A DNA stretch of 64,000 bases from Pseudomonas linyingensis (GTDB taxonomy: Bacteria > Pseudomonadota > Gammaproteobacteria > Pseudomonadales > Pseudomonadaceae): contig NZ_FNZE01000003.1 in assembly GCF_900109175.1 (NCBI RefSeq), positions 26,300-90,299 on the forward strand, in the 5' to 3' direction. The notes beneath the pieces are model-generated. The model made no database searches, was not told the origin of the DNA, and saw only the letters and a list, made by a program, of their open reading frames with translations. The stretch's first letter is position 1; each line of letters opens with the position of its first letter. Both the position numbers and the translations under genes were made by a program. Positions 38,905-46,532 of this stretch are shown here, one piece after another.

Positions 38905-39912
38905 ATGGCAATTACAAAAAAAACGCCGGAGTTTGACAGTGACGATGAGGTGCTCCTGCTGGAGGCAGGCATCGTCCCGGAAATGCTTTTGCCCGATGGC
39001 GATGAAGAGAGCGGCGAGGCGGTCGTCAGCTCGACCAAGGCGGTGGGGGCACGGCAGCACAAGTTCGTCGACTACACCCGGGCGCTGGATGCGACCCAGC
39101 TCTATCTCAATGAAATAGGCTTCTCTCCCTTGCTCAGCCCGGAAGAGGAAGTCCATTTCGCACGCATGGCCCGCCGCGGCGAAGCGGCCGGGCGCAAGCG
39201 CATGATCGAAAGCAACCTGCGTCTGGTGGTGAAAATCGCCCGCCGCTACGTCAATCGCGGGCTGACCCTGCTCGATCTGATCGAAGAAGGCAATCTCGGT
39301 CTGATTCGCGCCGTCGAGAAGTTCGACCCCGAGCGCGGCTTCCGCTTCTCCACCTACGCCACCTGGTGGATCCGTCAAACCATCGAGCGGGCGATCATGA
39401 ACCAGACGCGCACCATCCGTCTGCCGATTCATGTGGTCAAGGAGCTCAACGTCTACCTGCGTGCTGCGCGAGAGCTGACCCAAAAGCTCGACCACGAACC
39501 CACCGCCGAGGAAATCGCCACATTGCTGGACAAGCCGGTGGCGGAGGTCAAACGCATGCTCGGCCTCAACGAGCGGGTCAGCTCGGTGGATGTCGCCCTT
39601 GGTCCCGACTCCGACAAGACCCTGCTGGATACCCTGACCGACGATCATCCGACCGACCCGTGCGAGCTGCTGCAGGACGAGGATCTGGGGCAGAGCATTG
39701 ACCAGTGGTTGTCCGAACTGACGGAAAAGCAGCGCGAAGTGGTGATTCGTCGCTTCGGCTTGCGCGGCCACGAGAGCAGCACACTGGAGGAAGTCGGCCG
39801 GGAGATCGGTCTGACCCGCGAGCGGGTCCGACAGATCCAGGTCGAGGCGCTCAAGCGCCTGCGCGAGATCCTGGAAAACAACGGCCTCTCCAGCGAGTCG
39901 TTGTTCCAGTAG
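38905..39912 (+). CDS. rpoS: RNA polymerase sigma factor RpoS
   Basis: A 335-residue sigma-70-family stationary-phase sigma factor. Regions visible: 1.2 ([31 protein letters not shown]), 2.1-2.4 ([63 protein letters not shown]) and 4.2 ([30 protein letters not shown]). AGGGAG lies seven bases before the ATG at 38905; an in-frame ATG at 38851 is not supported. It follows nlpD by about 100 bases and is followed by rsmZ. Confidence 0.98.
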   Translation: MAITKKTPEFDSDDEVLLLEAGIVPEMLLPDGDEESGEAVVSSTKAVGARQHKFVDYTRALDATQLYLNEIGFSPLLSPEEEVHFARMARRGEAAGRKRMIESNLRLVVKIARRYVNRGLTLLDLIEEGNLGLIRAVEKFDPERGFRFSTYATWWIRQTIERAIMNQTRTIRLPIHVVKELNVYLRAARELTQKLDHEPTAEEIATLLDKPVAEVKRMLGLNERVSSVDVALGPDSDKTLLDTLTDDHPTDPCELLQDEDLGQSIDQWLSELTEKQREVVIRRFGLRGHESSTLEEVGREIGLTRERVRQIQVEALKRLREILENNGLSSESLFQ

Positions 39913-39960
39913 GGCGTTCCAGCTCTCCAATCAACAACAATACAAATTGTCTTGCATGCG

Positions 39961-39980
39961 AACCCGGCGCCAGCCGGGTT
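39961..39980 (+). terminator. Probable rpoS terminator
   Basis: AACCCGGC (39961-39968), loop GCCA, GCCGGGTT (39973-39980), then TCGTGCTTGT. A stable stem with a weak T-rich tail, 48 bases after the rpoS stop. The following 77 bases hold nothing I can name before the GacA box. Confidence 0.6.
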
Positions 39981-40057
39981 TCGTGCTTGTGGGCGGCAGC
40001 TCGGCCCAGCCTCGCGGAGGGGGTTGCGACAAGTTCCGGGCGATTGCCGCAAGGGCG

Positions 40058-40075
40058 TGTAAGCCATTGCTTACG
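40058..40075 (+). promoter_or_regulatory. GacA box upstream of rsmZ
   Basis: TGTAAG-CCATTG-CTTACG matches the GacA upstream activating sequence (TGTAAG-N6-CTTACA) in 11 of 12 defined positions. Its centre is about 180 bases before the predicted rsmZ start, the long distance known for rsmZ promoters in Pseudomonas. The linker between (40080-40200) includes an A+T-rich stretch, as expected for binding of IHF or MvaT-type proteins. Confidence 0.9.
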
Positions 40076-40212
40076 CGGCGTGTAGGACAGTCGCTGTGGA
40101 TGCTGCCGGCTTTTGTCTCTTCAAAGCTGATTACTTCCTAAGCTGTTGTTTTTATTGCGTTAATTTTTCAGGCTCGGGTGTTTTTCGCTGTCGGCGAAAA
40201 CCGGGTGTCGGC

Positions 40213-40240
40213 TTGCGTGAGCTGCTGTGGGCGCTATTAT
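40213..40240 (+). promoter_or_regulatory. rsmZ core promoter
   Basis: -10 element TATTAT (40235-40240) with a -35-like TTGCGT (40213-40218) at 16-base spacing; transcription should start near 40247. The weak -35 is consistent with dependence on an activator bound far upstream. Confidence 0.7.
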
Positions 40241-40246
40241 CTCAAT

Positions 40247-40360
40247 GCGTTCAGGGAATAACGCAGCTGGCAGGAAGCCGGTCAGGACGTCGCCGGAGGC
40301 GGCACACCAGGAAGGTGAATAGGGAAAAAAAGAGCGGCGGGGCAACCCGCCCTTTTTTTT
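40247..40360 (+). ncRNA. rsmZ: RsmZ regulatory RNA
   Basis: A GGA-rich small RNA that sequesters RsmA/RsmE (CsrA-family) translational repressors. About 114 bases contain six GGA motifs, several in hairpin loops: GCGTT-CAGGGAAT-AACGC, GGC-AGGAA-GCC, GCC-GGA-GGC and CACC-AGGAA-GGTG, plus single-stranded CAGGACG and TAGGGAAA. It ends in an intrinsic terminator GGCGGG-GCAA-CCCGCC (40336-40351) and eight T residues. Position right after rpoS matches P. aeruginosa. The ends are predicted from the -10 element and terminator, so the 5' end may be off by a few bases. Confidence 0.92.
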
Positions 40361-40437
40361 GCCTGCGTTTTTTGTAGCGCCCTGCGTCGCGGGGCGCTAT
40401 CCCAGCCGGGATACGCCGAATGGCTCGGGTCGCGGCC

Positions 40438-41295
40438 TCAGTTCTTCTCGCACACCACCGGTCGCTCCGGGTCGATAATCCACTCGCTCCACGAGCCAGC
40501 GTACAGGCGGCCCAACGGGTAGCCCGCCAGGCACAGCGCGAACAGGTTGTGGCAGGCCGTCACCCCTGAGCCGCAGTAGGCGACCAGCTGGTCCTGCGGG
40601 CGCGCGCCGAGCAGTTCGGCAAAGCGTTGGCGCAAGGCTTCGGGCGGCAGGAAGCAGCCGTCATTGCCGAGGTTGTCGATGAAGGCCGCGCACTGTGCGC
40701 CGGGAATGTGTCCGGCCACCGGGTCGATCGGCTCCACTTCGCCACGAAAGCGCGGCAAGCCGCGAGCATCCAGCAGGATCAGGTCCGGCTCGGCCAGGCG
40801 CTGCAGCAGTGCGCCGACTTCGATCACCAGGCTGTTGTCCGGCGTCCCCTCGAAACTGCCCGGGGCCGGCTGTGGTGGCTGGTCATCCAGCGGCAGTCCG
40901 GCCGCCTGCCAGGCCGTCAGACCGCCATCCAGCAGGTAGATGCCTTCGCGCTTGCCCAGCCACAGCAGCAGCCACCAGGCGCGGGCGGCAAAGGCTCCCG
41001 CGCCGTCGTCATACAGGACGATTTCGCTGTCGTTGTTCACGCCCCAGTCGCGCAGGCGCTGACACAGTTGCTGCGGGTCAGGCAGCGGGTGGCGGCCGGT
41101 CTTGCCTGGCAGCACCGGGGCGGACAGGTCGCGCTCCAGGTCGGCAAAGCAGGCGCCGGGCAGATGGCCGGCGGCATGGGCGCGCTGGCCATGGAGCGGG
41201 TCCTCCAGGGCAAAGCGGCAATCGAGAATCGTCAGGCCGGGCTGACCCAGGCGCTGTGCCAGGTCCTGCGGGCCGATCAGGCGGGCGAGCGACAT
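40438..41295 (-). CDS. sseA: 3-mercaptopyruvate sulfurtransferase
   Basis: A 285-residue two-rhodanese-domain protein. The active-site loop is CGSGVTACH, the form found in mercaptopyruvate sulfurtransferases, rather than the CRKGVTAC of thiosulfate sulfurtransferases. Other family sequences are ILDCRFALEDP, GHLPGACFADLERDLS and RFRGEVEPIDPVAGHIPGA. The ATG at 41295 has GAGGT upstream; a farther start at 41349 adds an unrelated leader. It is divergent from rnd. fdxA and mutS, which I would expect after rsmZ from PAO1, are not here. Confidence 0.92.
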   Translation of the reverse strand: MSLARLIGPQDLAQRLGQPGLTILDCRFALEDPLHGQRAHAAGHLPGACFADLERDLSAPVLPGKTGRHPLPDPQQLCQRLRDWGVNNDSEIVLYDDGAGAFAARAWWLLLWLGKREGIYLLDGGLTAWQAAGLPLDDQPPQPAPGSFEGTPDNSLVIEVGALLQRLAEPDLILLDARGLPRFRGEVEPIDPVAGHIPGAQCAAFIDNLGNDGCFLPPEALRQRFAELLGARPQDQLVAYCGSGVTACHNLFALCLAGYPLGRLYAGSWSEWIIDPERPVVCEKN

Positions 41296-41403
41296 TCGGA
41301 ATACCTCGGTACGGGAGCTGGCGGGCGTGGCAATGCCCGCGGGTAACACAGCTTAACGCGCGCCGAGCGCGTTGCGCAGGCCCGGCTGGCAGGGTGTTCA
41401 GGC

Positions 41404-41409
41404 TATAAT
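41404..41409 (+). promoter_or_regulatory. Consensus -10 element for rnd
   Basis: A perfect TATAAT lies 24 bases before the rnd start codon in the divergent space with sseA. I cannot see a good -35 at the usual spacing, so the strength of the promoter is uncertain. Confidence 0.5.
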
Positions 41410-41432
41410 GCGATCTTTTGCAGGAGAGCCCC

Positions 41433-42551
41433 GTGCCCGCTATCGATATCCGCTGGATCCTGGACGACGCGACCCTTGCCGCCTGCTGCAGTGCCTGGCG
41501 CGGTCGGCCGTTCGTTGCCCTGGATACCGAGTTCATGCGGGTCGACACCTTCTATCCGATCGCTGCGTTGCTGCAGGTGGGCGACGGCGAGACGGTGTGG
41601 CTGATCGATCCGCTGAAGATTGGCGACTGGGCACCCTTTGCCGCGCTGCTGGACGACCCAGCCGTGGTCAAGGTGCTGCACTCCTGCAGCGAGGATCTGG
41701 AAGTGTTCCGGCGTCTGACCGGCAGCCTGCCGCAACCGCTGTTCGACACCCAGATCGCCGCCGGTTACCTGAACATCGGCTTCTCCATGGGCTACTCGCG
41801 CCTGGTCAAGGAGTTGCTGGGCATCGAGCTGCCGAAGGACGAAACCCGTTCCGACTGGCTGCAGCGTCCGCTGAGCGAGATGCAAGTGCGCTACGCCGCC
41901 GAGGATGTCCAGCACCTGTGCGAGGTCTATCACGAGCTGGATCGGCGACTGAGCGCCGACAAGCGTGCCTGGCTGCTGGAAGATGGCGCCGAACTGGTCG
42001 CCGCCCAGCGCGAGGTGCACGACCCGCAGGACGCCTGGCGCGAGGTCAAGCTGGCCTGGCGCCTCAATGGTCAGCAGCTGGCCGTGCTGCGCGCTCTGTG
42101 TGCCTGGCGCGAGGAGCAGGCCCGCCAGCGCGACCAGCCGCGCAACCGCATCCTGCGCGAGCGCTCGCTGTGGCCGCTGGCGCGTACCCAGCCGCGCGAT
42201 AGTGTCAGCCTGGCGCGCATCGAGGACATGCATCCGCGCACCGTGCGTCAGGATGGCGAGACACTGCTGCGGCTGATCGCCGAGGCCGCTGCCCTGCCGG
42301 CCGAGCAGTGGCCGCAGCCGTTGCCCGAGCCGCTACCGCTGGAAGCCTCGGCACTGTTGAAGAAGCTGCGTGCCGTCGGTCAGCGCGAGGGCGAGCGACT
42401 GCAGATCGTCCCCGAGCTGATGCTGCGCAAGAAGGTGCTCGAAGCCCTGCTGAAAACCGGCTACCCCTCCGGTCCCTACACCCTGCCGGACTCCCTGCGC
42501 GGCTGGCGCCGTGCGCTGATGGGCCAGGCACTGCTCGATACCCTGGCTTGA
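41433..42551 (+). CDS. rnd: Ribonuclease D
   Basis: A 372-residue 3'-5' exoribonuclease that trims tRNA precursors. DEDDy exonuclease motifs: [14 protein letters not shown] (Exo I), [13 protein letters not shown] (Exo II) and [15 protein letters not shown] (Exo III), followed by HRDC domains in the C-terminal half. The start is taken as GTG at 41433 because CAGGAG sits six bases upstream; the in-frame TTG at 41418 would put that site inside the gene. ycgL follows after eight bases. Confidence 0.95.
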   Translation: MPAIDIRWILDDATLAACCSAWRGRPFVALDTEFMRVDTFYPIAALLQVGDGETVWLIDPLKIGDWAPFAALLDDPAVVKVLHSCSEDLEVFRRLTGSLPQPLFDTQIAAGYLNIGFSMGYSRLVKELLGIELPKDETRSDWLQRPLSEMQVRYAAEDVQHLCEVYHELDRRLSADKRAWLLEDGAELVAAQREVHDPQDAWREVKLAWRLNGQQLAVLRALCAWREEQARQRDQPRNRILRERSLWPLARTQPRDSVSLARIEDMHPRTVRQDGETLLRLIAEAAALPAEQWPQPLPEPLPLEASALLKKLRAVGQREGERLQIVPELMLRKKVLEALLKTGYPSGPYTLPDSLRGWRRALMGQALLDTLA

Positions 42552-42559
42552 GGTTGATG

Positions 42560-42853
42560 ATGAAACGTATCTGCTCCATTTACAGAAGCCCGCGCAAGCG
42601 CGAGATGTACCTGTATGTCGACAAGCAAGAAGCCCTGAAGCGCGTGCCGGAAGGCCTGCTCAGTGCCTTCGGTGCGCCGCAGCACGTGTTCGACATGCTG
42701 CTCACTCCCGAGCGCAAGCTGGCCCGCGAAGATGCGCTCAAGGTGCTCGACAACATCGACAAGCAGGGCTACCACCTGCAGATGCCGCCGCCGGAGGACG
42801 ACTACATCGAGCACCTGCCGGAAGAGCTGTTGCGTCGCAACGATCCGGTGTGA
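42560..42853 (+). CDS. ycgL: YcgL-family protein
   Basis: A 97-residue protein ([34 protein letters not shown]) matching the YcgL family, with the conserved middle [22 protein letters not shown]. Function is unknown. The second of two tandem ATG codons is chosen, with GAGG six bases upstream; the first (42557) would add one methionine. It follows rnd in the same order as in P. aeruginosa, suggesting co-transcription. Confidence 0.92.
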   Translation: MKRICSIYRSPRKREMYLYVDKQEALKRVPEGLLSAFGAPQHVFDMLLTPERKLAREDALKVLDNIDKQGYHLQMPPPEDDYIEHLPEELLRRNDPV

Positions 42854-42964
42854 ACTGTTGAGCCGCGGCTCGGCTAGCTGGGCAGAGCGGCCACCGGTCG
42901 CTCCTGCACTTGGCCGTGCGGGGGCGGATCGCTAGACTGCCGCACCCCTGTACCGAGACCTGCC

Positions 42965-43414
42965 ATGACCGCCAAGACCGAACCCTTCTGGAAACGCAAG
43001 ACCCTCGAGCAACTCGACCCGGACGAATGGGAGTCGCTGTGCGACGGCTGCGGTCTGTGCTGTCTGCAGAAGCTCGAGGACGAGGAGGATGGCGGCGTCT
43101 ACTACACGCGCATCGCCTGCAAACTACTCGATCTGCAGACCTGCCGCTGCAGCAACTACGCTGAACGCAAGCAGCATGTGCCCGACTGCATCCAGCTCAC
43201 CCCGGCCGATGCCGGCGAGTTCCGCTGGTTGCCGCCGACCTGCGCCTACCGACTGGTAGCCGAAGGCAAGGACCTGCTGCCTTGGCATCACCTGGTCTGC
43301 GGCGACCCGCAGGCGGTCCACGATGCGCGCATCTCCCAGGCCGGGCGCATGCTGGCCGAGGCCAGCGTCGCCGAGGAAGATTGGGAAGACCATCTGATTT
43401 TCCGCGCTGGCTGA
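42965..43414 (+). CDS. ycgN: YcgN/UPF0260 cysteine-cluster protein
   Basis: A 149-residue protein of the UPF0260 (YcgN) family. It carries a cysteine-rich motif [11 protein letters not shown], followed by [29 protein letters not shown] and [25 protein letters not shown]. The cysteine pattern suggests zinc or iron-sulfur binding, but no activity is known to me. It is 111 bases after ycgL and keeps the YcgL-YcgN association seen in many gammaproteobacteria. Confidence 0.92.
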   Translation: MTAKTEPFWKRKTLEQLDPDEWESLCDGCGLCCLQKLEDEEDGGVYYTRIACKLLDLQTCRCSNYAERKQHVPDCIQLTPADAGEFRWLPPTCAYRLVAEGKDLLPWHHLVCGDPQAVHDARISQAGRMLAEASVAEEDWEDHLIFRAG

Positions 43415-43463
43415 ACCTGTCGAGACTGGATGGATCCAACCCCGCAGCACAGGAGAACTTGCC

Positions 43464-44687
43464 ATGTTTGAACGCTTCAGGCGGCCATGGGCCGTGTTGT
43501 TGCTGGGATTGTCTGCGCCGCTCGCGGCGGCGCAGCGGGTCGATCTCGACTATCAGGTGCGCTTCCTGCCCGAAAGCGATCAGGCCGAAGTCACTCTCAC
43601 CCTCGAGCGTGGCCAGGTGCTGAACTATCTGGACTTCAGTCTCGGCGACAAGGGCTACTACAGCGATTTCCAGGCTCAGGGCGAGTGGCAGCAGACCAGC
43701 CCGGAGCGTGGCGTCTGGCGTCCGCAGGAAGGCAAGGCGCAGCTGAGTTACCGGGTGAAGATCAGTCATCCGCGCGCCAACGGCCGCTTCGATGCGCGCA
43801 TGACCCCGGACTGGGCGTTGCTGCGCGGCGATGATCTGGTGCCGGCGGCGAAGATCAGCGTGGAGTCGGGCGTCGAGCTGGTCAGTCGCCTGCAGTTCGA
43901 GCTGCCGGAGGGCTGGCAGGGGGTCGAGACTGGCTGGCCACGGATCGGCAAGAACCGCTTCCGCATCGACAATCCCGAGCGCCGCCTCGACCGTCCGACC
44001 GGCTGGATCCTGGCTGGCAAGCTCGGCACGCGCCGCGCCACCCTGGGCAAGACCGAGGTGACCGTGGCCGCGCCGGTGGGCGAGGGCGTGCGGCGCATGG
44101 ATATCCTTACCCTGCTGACCTTCGTCTGGCCGCATGCCCAGGCGGTATTCCCGCGCGAGCCGGATAAGCTGCTGATCGTCGGCGCTGGCGATCCGATGTG
44201 GCGCGGTGGCCTGTCCGGGCCCAATTCACTGTACATGCATAGCGACCGTCCTCTGGTCAGCGAGAATGGCACCAGCTCGCTGGTGCACGAACTGGTCCAT
44301 GTGTTCAGCCGGATCAGCGACACCGACCGCAGCGACTGGATCACCGAGGGCCTGGCCGAGTTCTACGCCATCGAGCTGATGCGCCGCGCCGGTGGCATGA
44401 GCGACGACCGTTACCAGAAGGTCCGCGAGCAGTTGGCCCGCTGGAGCCGCAAGGTCACCTCGCTGCGCGGCGAGCAGTCCAGCGGGCCGATCACTGCGCG
44501 GGCGGTGCTGCTGCTGCAGGATCTCGATGCTGAAATCCGCAAGGTCAGTGCGGGCCAGCGCTCGCTGGATGACGTGACCCGCGGCCTGATGCGCCTGGAC
44601 AAGGTGAGCACCGGGGACTTCGTGCAGATCAGCGAGAACGTGCTCGGCGGCAAGTCGAAGGTGCTGGATACCCGTCTGCTGCGCTGA
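43464..44687 (+). CDS. Exported zinc metallopeptidase-like protein (gluzincin)
   Basis: A 407-residue protein with a signal peptide (MFERFRRPWAVLLLGLSAPLAAAQ). A zinc site HELVH (histidines 275 and 279, glutamate 276) is followed by WITEGLAEFYAIEL, which supplies a third ligand (glutamate 295) as in M1/M61-type gluzincins. The first 200 residues are a beta-rich region like the N-terminal domain of M61 peptidases. A periplasmic peptidase is likely; the substrate is unknown. AGGAG lies ten bases before the start. A strong terminator follows. Confidence 0.75.
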   Translation: MFERFRRPWAVLLLGLSAPLAAAQRVDLDYQVRFLPESDQAEVTLTLERGQVLNYLDFSLGDKGYYSDFQAQGEWQQTSPERGVWRPQEGKAQLSYRVKISHPRANGRFDARMTPDWALLRGDDLVPAAKISVESGVELVSRLQFELPEGWQGVETGWPRIGKNRFRIDNPERRLDRPTGWILAGKLGTRRATLGKTEVTVAAPVGEGVRRMDILTLLTFVWPHAQAVFPREPDKLLIVGAGDPMWRGGLSGPNSLYMHSDRPLVSENGTSSLVHELVHVFSRISDTDRSDWITEGLAEFYAIELMRRAGGMSDDRYQKVREQLARWSRKVTSLRGEQSSGPITARAVLLLQDLDAEIRKVSAGQRSLDDVTRGLMRLDKVSTGDFVQISENVLGGKSKVLDTRLLR

Positions 44688-44728
44688 GTCGCGTCGCCTT
44701 TCACTTCATCTGTTGCCGATTCCAAACA

Positions 44729-44756
44729 GGCTCCGCGCGAAAGCGCGGGGCCTTTT
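44729..44756 (+). terminator. Intrinsic terminator
   Basis: GGCTCCGCGC (44729-44738), GAAA tetraloop, GCGCGGGGCC (44743-44752), TTTT. It ends the metallopeptidase gene. The following 320 bases up to the permease are T-rich and hold no convincing gene; a 68-codon frame at 44783-44989 lacks a ribosome binding site. Confidence 0.85.
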
Positions 44757-45037
44757 GGCTTTTACGGGGCCTGCTGTCTGTTTTGTCGCACATGGTTGCA
44801 GTTGGGCGATCCGTTTTTGTGCAAAATATTCTCCAGGCGCACTCGGATGTTGCACAGGGCGTCACTGTCGGTAACAGTCGGTTTGACGTCGCTGGCTTCT
44901 TGAAGTGGCTGTTTTTACAGGTTTTCTGGCTGGGTTCCTGCGGGCGCGCCGGTCTTGACGGGGTTGAGGTGCTGTATCGTTTTATTTAACGGATCTGTGC
45001 TGAATGTGGAACGCTTTGTGCTTTTGGTTGGGTGATC

Positions 45038-45049
45038 AAAAAAAACAAC
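45038..45049 (+). promoter_or_regulatory. A-rich leader motif (possible Hfq/Crc site)
   Basis: AAAAAAAACAAC stands out in a G+C-rich genome and lies 27-38 bases before the permease start at 45076 (9-20 bases before an alternative ATG at 45058). It fits the AAnAAnAA pattern bound by Hfq/Crc in Pseudomonas catabolite repression. Regulation is inferred. Confidence 0.45.
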
Positions 45050-45075
45050 GCCTTCCGATGGAGATCGTTAACCCG

Positions 45076-46479
45076 ATGAGCAATCAATCTTCCGCTACCA
45101 GTTTTGCCCGTGTCCTCGGGCGCAAGGAGGTCCTGGCCCTGTCGTTCGGCGCGATGATCGGCTGGGGCTGGATCGTCCTGACCGGCAGCTGGATCCAGTC
45201 CGCCGGCAGTCTGGGCTCGATCCTCGCCTTCCTCGTTGGCGGTCTCGCCATCGTGCTGATCGGCCTGACCTACGCCGAATTGGCGGCCGCCATGCCGCAG
45301 TCCGGGGGGGAGCACGTCTACAGCTACCGGGCTCTCGGCCACTTCGCCTCCTTCGTGTGTACCTGGGCCATCGTGCTGGGTTACGTATCGGTGGTGGCCT
45401 TCGAGGCGGTGGCCCTGCCTACCGTGATCGACAACCTGATACCGGGCTATCAGGTCGGCTACCTGTGGACGGTAGCCGGCTGGGACGTGATGGCCTCCTG
45501 GGTGGCGGTCGGCATGCTCGGCTCGATCATGATGACGGCGGTCAACTATTTCGGCGTGCAGACCGCCTCGCTGATCCAGAAGGTGGTGACTGTGCTGATC
45601 CTCGCGGTCGGCGTGATGTTCATCACCGGCGCGCTGTTCGAGGGCGAAACCGGCAACATGGACCCGCTGCTGGTCGGCGGCAGCGCCGGGGTGCTCACGG
45701 TGCTGATGATGGTGCCGTTCATGTTCGTCGGTTTCGACGTGATCCCCCAGGCGGCCGAGGAGGTCAACCTGCCGCCGCGCGAGATCGGCAAGATGCTGAT
45801 CTTCTCCGTGCTGATGGCCGTGGCCTTCTACGCGCTGATCATCCTTGGCGTCAGCCTGGCGATCCCGGCCGGTGCCATCAGCGCCGACGTGCTGACCGTG
45901 CCGCAGGCGATGGGGACCATTTATGGTGCGCCCTGGGCCGCCAAGCTGATGATCATGGCCGGTGTCGCTGGTATCGTCACCAGCTGGAACGCCTTCTACA
46001 TCGGCGGCAGCCGGGCGATCTATGCGCTGGCGCATGCCGGCATGCTGCCGGCCTTCCTGGCCAAGCTGCACCCGCGCTACAAGACCCCGACCAACGCCAT
46101 CCTGCTGATCGGTATGCTCAGCACCGCCGCACCGTTGCTGGGGCGCAAGGCGCTGGTGTGGTTCGTCGATGCCGGCAGCCTGGCCATCGTCATCGCCTAC
46201 CTGTTCGTCGCCCTGTCGTTCGTGGTGCTGCGCGTGCGCGAGCCGGACATGCCGCGTCCGTTCAGGGTGCGTGCCGGCATGCTGGTCGGCGTGGTGTCGG
46301 TGCTGTTGAGTCTGGCCATGGCGGCCATGTACATGCCGTTCAGCCCGTCGGCGCTGGTGCCGGTGGAGTGGGCGCTGTTCGTCGCCTGGATGGCCATCGG
46401 CCTGGTGCTCTACGTCTACTCGCGACGCCGCTACGGCGTGGCGCACAGCCAGCAGGTGATGGCGCGCGAGCTGTCCTGA
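45076..46479 (+). CDS. APC-family amino acid permease
   Basis: A 467-residue inner membrane transporter with 12 hydrophobic segments. It has the APC consensus in helix 1 (VLALSFGAMIGWGWIVLTGSWIQSAG), and GLTYAELAAAMPQSGGEHVYSYRALG following helix 2. Substrate is probably an amino acid or amine; the sequence does not decide which. Start choice is uncertain: ATG codons at 45004, 45058 and 45076 are in frame. I prefer 45076 because the family conservation begins just after it, although GGAG is 12 bases upstream. Confidence 0.88.
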   Translation: MSNQSSATSFARVLGRKEVLALSFGAMIGWGWIVLTGSWIQSAGSLGSILAFLVGGLAIVLIGLTYAELAAAMPQSGGEHVYSYRALGHFASFVCTWAIVLGYVSVVAFEAVALPTVIDNLIPGYQVGYLWTVAGWDVMASWVAVGMLGSIMMTAVNYFGVQTASLIQKVVTVLILAVGVMFITGALFEGETGNMDPLLVGGSAGVLTVLMMVPFMFVGFDVIPQAAEEVNLPPREIGKMLIFSVLMAVAFYALIILGVSLAIPAGAISADVLTVPQAMGTIYGAPWAAKLMIMAGVAGIVTSWNAFYIGGSRAIYALAHAGMLPAFLAKLHPRYKTPTNAILLIGMLSTAAPLLGRKALVWFVDAGSLAIVIAYLFVALSFVVLRVREPDMPRPFRVRAGMLVGVVSVLLSLAMAAMYMPFSPSALVPVEWALFVAWMAIGLVLYVYSRRRYGVAHSQQVMARELS

Positions 46480-46502
46480 CCGGACGCGTGCCTGAGTGAG
46501 AA

Positions 46503-46526
46503 GGGGCGCCCGCGGGCGCCCCTTTT
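46503..46526. terminator. Bidirectional intrinsic terminator
   Basis: GGGGCGCCCGCGGGCGCCCC (46503-46522) then TTTT, between the convergent permease and oligopeptidase genes. AA precedes the stem, so it works best for the plus-strand permease. Confidence 0.8.
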
Positions 46527-46532
46527 GGCTGT

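Noticed and set aside
44783..44989. 68-codon plus-strand open frame before the permease
   Set aside because: No ribosome binding site, no recognisable family, and it lies in a T-rich leader region; most likely untranslated.
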